Assembly (NCBI GenBank): GCA_034435395.1
Contig: DAOTXK010000391.1
Location: forward strand, 1 to 7,679
Reading direction: 5' to 3'
DNA: 7,679 nt
Origin: DAOTXK01 sp034435395
GTDB taxonomy: Bacteria; Chloroflexota; Anaerolineae; Aggregatilineales; Ch27
The notes under the pieces are model-generated. The model did no database searches and was not told the origin of the DNA. It saw nothing but the letters and a program-made list of their open reading frames with translations. Both the position numbers and the translations under genes were made by a program. Of the stretch, positions 6,149 to 7,679 are shown one piece after another. Each line of letters begins with the position of its first letter. The first letter of the stretch is position 1.

Positions 6149-6255
6149 AACTCAAGACAAGCCATGCGGTTACGCATGGCCGGGCTGAGCTTACGATGTA
6201 TCGTTCTGTAATCAATCGTGGTGGAGCCTTTGTGGATGTGTGGTGTGCTGCAAGA
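6124..6255 (-). other. Open frame of unknown origin running into the primase remnant
   Basis: Between a TGA at 6256-6258 and a TGA at 6124-6126 lie 43 sense codons with no recognised start. The peptide includes STTIDYRTIHRKLSPAMRNR and ends LEFCFKHKTG. It overlaps the start of the primase frame in a different frame. LEFCFK lies just before QTQDRL of that frame, about where primase families have a hydrophobic strand followed by PKQ. It may therefore be the upstream part of the same decayed gene, shifted by an indel. I cannot confirm this, and the same stretch is also open in another minus frame. Confidence 0.25.
6161..6180. repeat. Perfect hairpin: 8-bp stem, 4-base loop
   Basis: GCCATGCG and CGCATGGC flank the loop GTTA. 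No T-run follows on either strand, so it is not a standard intrinsic terminator. Possibilities are a REP-like element, the foot of a lost IS200/IS605-type element, or chance in a decayed region. It lies within the frame that runs into the primase remnant. Confidence 0.5.
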
Positions 6256-6323
6256 TCAGCAAATTCGGGTCGGGATTCTACCCACTTTCGACATCACATC
6301 CATCCAGATTGACTTTTTGCCCC

Positions 6324-6519
6324 CTACAAGGCGCTTGCCCAATACCGGCGCATTGCCCCGAAAAAATCCTGAAAGACCTCCGGCTGCTTCCCGCGCACCA
6401 GTTTAGACATGACCTGGAACAAACCCGCTGTTGCCAGCGGCATTGTAACCAAATGGAATAGAAACCATGATTCAGAACAGGTTTGCCAGAAAGAATGTCC
6501 CCCAGATGTCGGGTTGATC
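6324..6519 (-). pseudogene. Frameshifted YesL-like (DUF624) membrane protein remnant
   Basis: Two minus-strand pieces in different frames read as one family. DQPDIWGTFFLANLF (6519 down to a TGA at 6472-6474) resembles the first membrane helix. A second frame carries FLFHLVTMPLATAGLFQVMS, then KLVRGKQPEVFQDFFGAMRRYW, ending in TAG at 6324-6326. The pattern LP-x-x-TAGLF-x-V, a basic loop, then DFF-x-x-(M/F)RRYW, is typical of the YesL/DUF624 family, small membrane proteins often encoded with CUT1 sugar transporters. It lies directly after malG on the same strand (the malG stop is at 6547-6549), which fits that operon habit. A full protein has about 200 residues and several helices; only about 65 recognisable residues remain. 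Its role in the living family is not well defined. Confidence 0.6.
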
Positions 6520-6546
6520 CAGGCAGCTATCTCGCCCTGACACTGT

Positions 6547-7440
6547 CTACCCTTTGAGGCCGGTTGTTGAGATGCCTTCTACAATAAAGGGCTGGAACAG
6601 GACAAAAACGATGAACACGGGCACCAGCGACAGGGATAGCATGGAGAAGATCGCGCCCCAGTTTGTCCCTGCGGACACATCCGCATAGTTCCTTAGCGCG
6701 ATCGATACCGTGTATGTCTCCGGTCTAGTCAGGTAAATCAGCGGACCCATGAAGTCTTCCCAGGTCCAGTAAAACGAGAAGATCGTCGCCGTTACGAGGG
6801 CCGGTGTAAGCTGTGGCAGAATCACATGCCGGAAGATCCCGTACTGCCCCGCCCCATCGATCATTGCGGCCTCGTCCATGTCGATGGGAATCCCACGAAT
6901 GAACTGCATGATCATAAAGATGAAAAAGGCATTCCCCCCAAGGGCCGGGATTATCAGAGGCAAAAAACCGGGGACCCACCCCAGCTGGCTAAAAATGATG
7001 TACTGGGGGATTCGCATGACCTCGGCAGGGAGCATCAGGGTCAGCATCATGATCGAGAACCAGATTTGCCTGCCCCGGAACTTGACGCGGGCAAACCCAT
7101 AAGCAACTACCGCTGACGAAAGGACCTGAAACACAGTCCTTGTCACACTGAGGAAAATCGTGTTTTTGTAAAAGGTGGCAAAAGAAATCCCGCCAAAGCC
7201 TTGCCAGCCTTCAACATAGTTATTAAAGACTAGCTGTGACGGAATCAGGTTATTCACCGTGGTCCAGATTTCAGTAGTTGGTTTCAGCGAACTGGAAACC
7301 ATCCACAGAATCGGATACAGCATCACCAAGCCGAAGCCACCCACGGCGAGGTGATACAATACTGACCCGATCGCGCCTTGCACGCGCTTTGGAGGTACTG
7401 TCATTTGTGTGACCACGCGACGTTCTGCCCTGGTTGCCAT
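6547..7440 (-). CDS. Carbohydrate ABC transporter permease, MalG/CUT1 type
   Basis: 297 residues, typical for the MalG-like subunit (binding-protein-dependent transport inner membrane component). A short basic N-terminus is followed by about six membrane helices near 27-50, 92-117, 127-148, 158-182, 212-236 and 264-286. The EAA loop that docks on the ATPase is EAAMIDGAGQYGIFRHVILP (190-209), with the conserved EAA-x3-G-A pattern. The end (VEGISTTGLKG) is the classic MalG-type C-terminus (GLxxGAVKG in E. coli MalG). It forms the membrane channel with the MalF-type partner encoded just upstream. The ATG at 7440 is preceded by GAGGTG at 7445-7450, which overlaps the stop of the partner gene; the gap between the genes is 8 bases. 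The sugar cannot be inferred; no binding protein or ATPase lies in the window. A broken YesL-like gene follows. Confidence 0.95.
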   Translation of the reverse strand: MATRAERRVVTQMTVPPKRVQGAIGSVLYHLAVGGFGLVMLYPILWMVSSSLKPTTEIWTTVNNLIPSQLVFNNYVEGWQGFGGISFATFYKNTIFLSVTRTVFQVLSSAVVAYGFARVKFRGRQIWFSIMMLTLMLPAEVMRIPQYIIFSQLGWVPGFLPLIIPALGGNAFFIFMIMQFIRGIPIDMDEAAMIDGAGQYGIFRHVILPQLTPALVTATIFSFYWTWEDFMGPLIYLTRPETYTVSIALRNYADVSAGTNWGAIFSMLSLSLVPVFIVFVLFQPFIVEGISTTGLKG

Positions 7441-7448
7441 GAATCACC

Positions 7449-7679
7449 TCATGCCGTCTCGTAGAACACCCATAGCCTGGACATCACGAAGTTGACCGCG
7501 GTCAACGCGGCGATGATCGCCAGCAAAACCCAAGCCATCGCTGCGGCGTAGCCCATCTGGAATGTCACAAAGGCGCGATTGAAGAGATACAATGCATAGA
7601 AGTATGTCGTCTCCAGGGGATCTCCCCCGGTGATGATGAAAGCCGGCGTAAACACCCGGAACAGGCTGATGGTTTGCAG
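7449..7679 (-). CDS. C-terminal part of a MalF/UgpA-type sugar ABC transporter permease (5' end outside window)
   Basis: The minus-strand frame is open from the window edge to TGA at 7449-7451, giving 76 residues. It shows the typical end of CUT1 MalF-like permeases: the segment FRVFTPAFIITGGDPLETT, then a loop, FYALYLFNRAF, the conserved MGYAAAMAWVLLAIIAALTA leading into the last membrane helix, and the tail SRLWVFYETA. It pairs with the downstream MalG-like subunit. The 8-base gap and the ribosome site overlapping its stop show that the two are one operon. The EAA loop and earlier helices lie outside the window. Confidence 0.93.
   Translation of the reverse strand: MQTISLFRVFTPAFIITGGDPLETTYFYALYLFNRAFVTFQMGYAAAMAWVLLAIIAALTAVNFVMSRLWVFYETA

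Larger units (their letters stand above)
6149..6546. other. Gene-poor stretch between the primase remnant and malG
   Basis: No intact gene is present. It contains the unknown frame and hairpin near 6124-6255 and the YesL-like remnant near 6324-6519, all listed separately. The part 6256-6323 shows nothing I can interpret. No tRNA, CRISPR repeat or terminator was recognised, not even directly after malG. Confidence 0.6.

Noticed and set aside
5606..6211. 201-codon plus-strand frame opposite the primase remnant
   Set aside because: The opposite strand carries clear primase and CHC2 motifs in the overlapping region; this translation is low-complexity in Ala, Gly, Arg and Gln with no family resemblance.
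6106..6312. 68-codon plus-strand frame over the primase 5' edge
   Set aside because: No recognised family and no ribosome site, and it overlaps the minus-strand remnants. It cannot be ruled out, but nothing supports it.
6480..6546. Intrinsic terminator after malG
   Set aside because: No GC-rich hairpin followed by a T-run on the minus strand; the sequence instead reads into the YesL-like remnant.
1..7679. CRISPR array, tRNA or rRNA
   Set aside because: No regularly spaced repeats and no tRNA- or rRNA-like sequence were seen on either strand. The primase remnant alone does not imply a CRISPR locus.

Overview
The window is a GC-rich bacterial chromosome segment. The gene families (an MTH895-like mini-thioredoxin, a small dicluster ferredoxin, a NifX/NifB-type protein, glycoside hydrolase family 2, CUT1 sugar permeases with a YesL-like gene beside them, and a HyuA/HyuB pair) would suit a heterotrophic member of the Chloroflexota. 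That placement is an inference from gene content; there is no marker gene here to prove it.

Layout. (1) Positions 1-960, plus strand: the tail of a membrane protein that resembles an ABC-2 permease, an intact 85-residue thioredoxin-fold protein, an intact 121-residue 4Fe-4S ferredoxin, and one base later the first 20 codons of a NifX/NifB-family gene that stops abruptly. (2) Positions 961-1803: a zone of broken genes. It holds the C-terminal fifth or so of a GH2 glycosidase (minus), a 26-bp near-perfect palindrome, the last 29 codons and probable right end of an IS3-family element (minus), and an unidentified 54-codon frame (plus). (3) Positions 1804-5585, minus strand: an intact hyuA-hyuB operon whose genes overlap by 4 bp (ATGA). 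The products are the two subunits of a hydantoinase/oxoprolinase-type enzyme. (4) Positions 5586-6546: a second zone of broken genes. It holds a primase-polymerase/CHC2 zinc-finger remnant, an 8-bp-stem hairpin, and a frameshifted YesL-like (DUF624) membrane-protein remnant. (5) Positions 6547-7679, minus strand: a complete MalG-type sugar ABC permease preceded by the C-terminal end of its MalF-type partner, which runs off the window.

The minus-strand sugar permeases probably belonged to a carbohydrate uptake operon that ended with the YesL-like gene; the GH2 fragment is a separate trace of carbohydrate metabolism. The hyuAB pair is self-contained and sits between two decayed zones, so it may have arrived, or survived, through rearrangement. 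The plus-strand redox genes look like the remaining part of a small thiol/iron-sulfur cluster cut at its 3' end. I see no intact new defence or mobile system. The most notable item is the decayed primase remnant, which points to a lost mobile or defence-related replication module.
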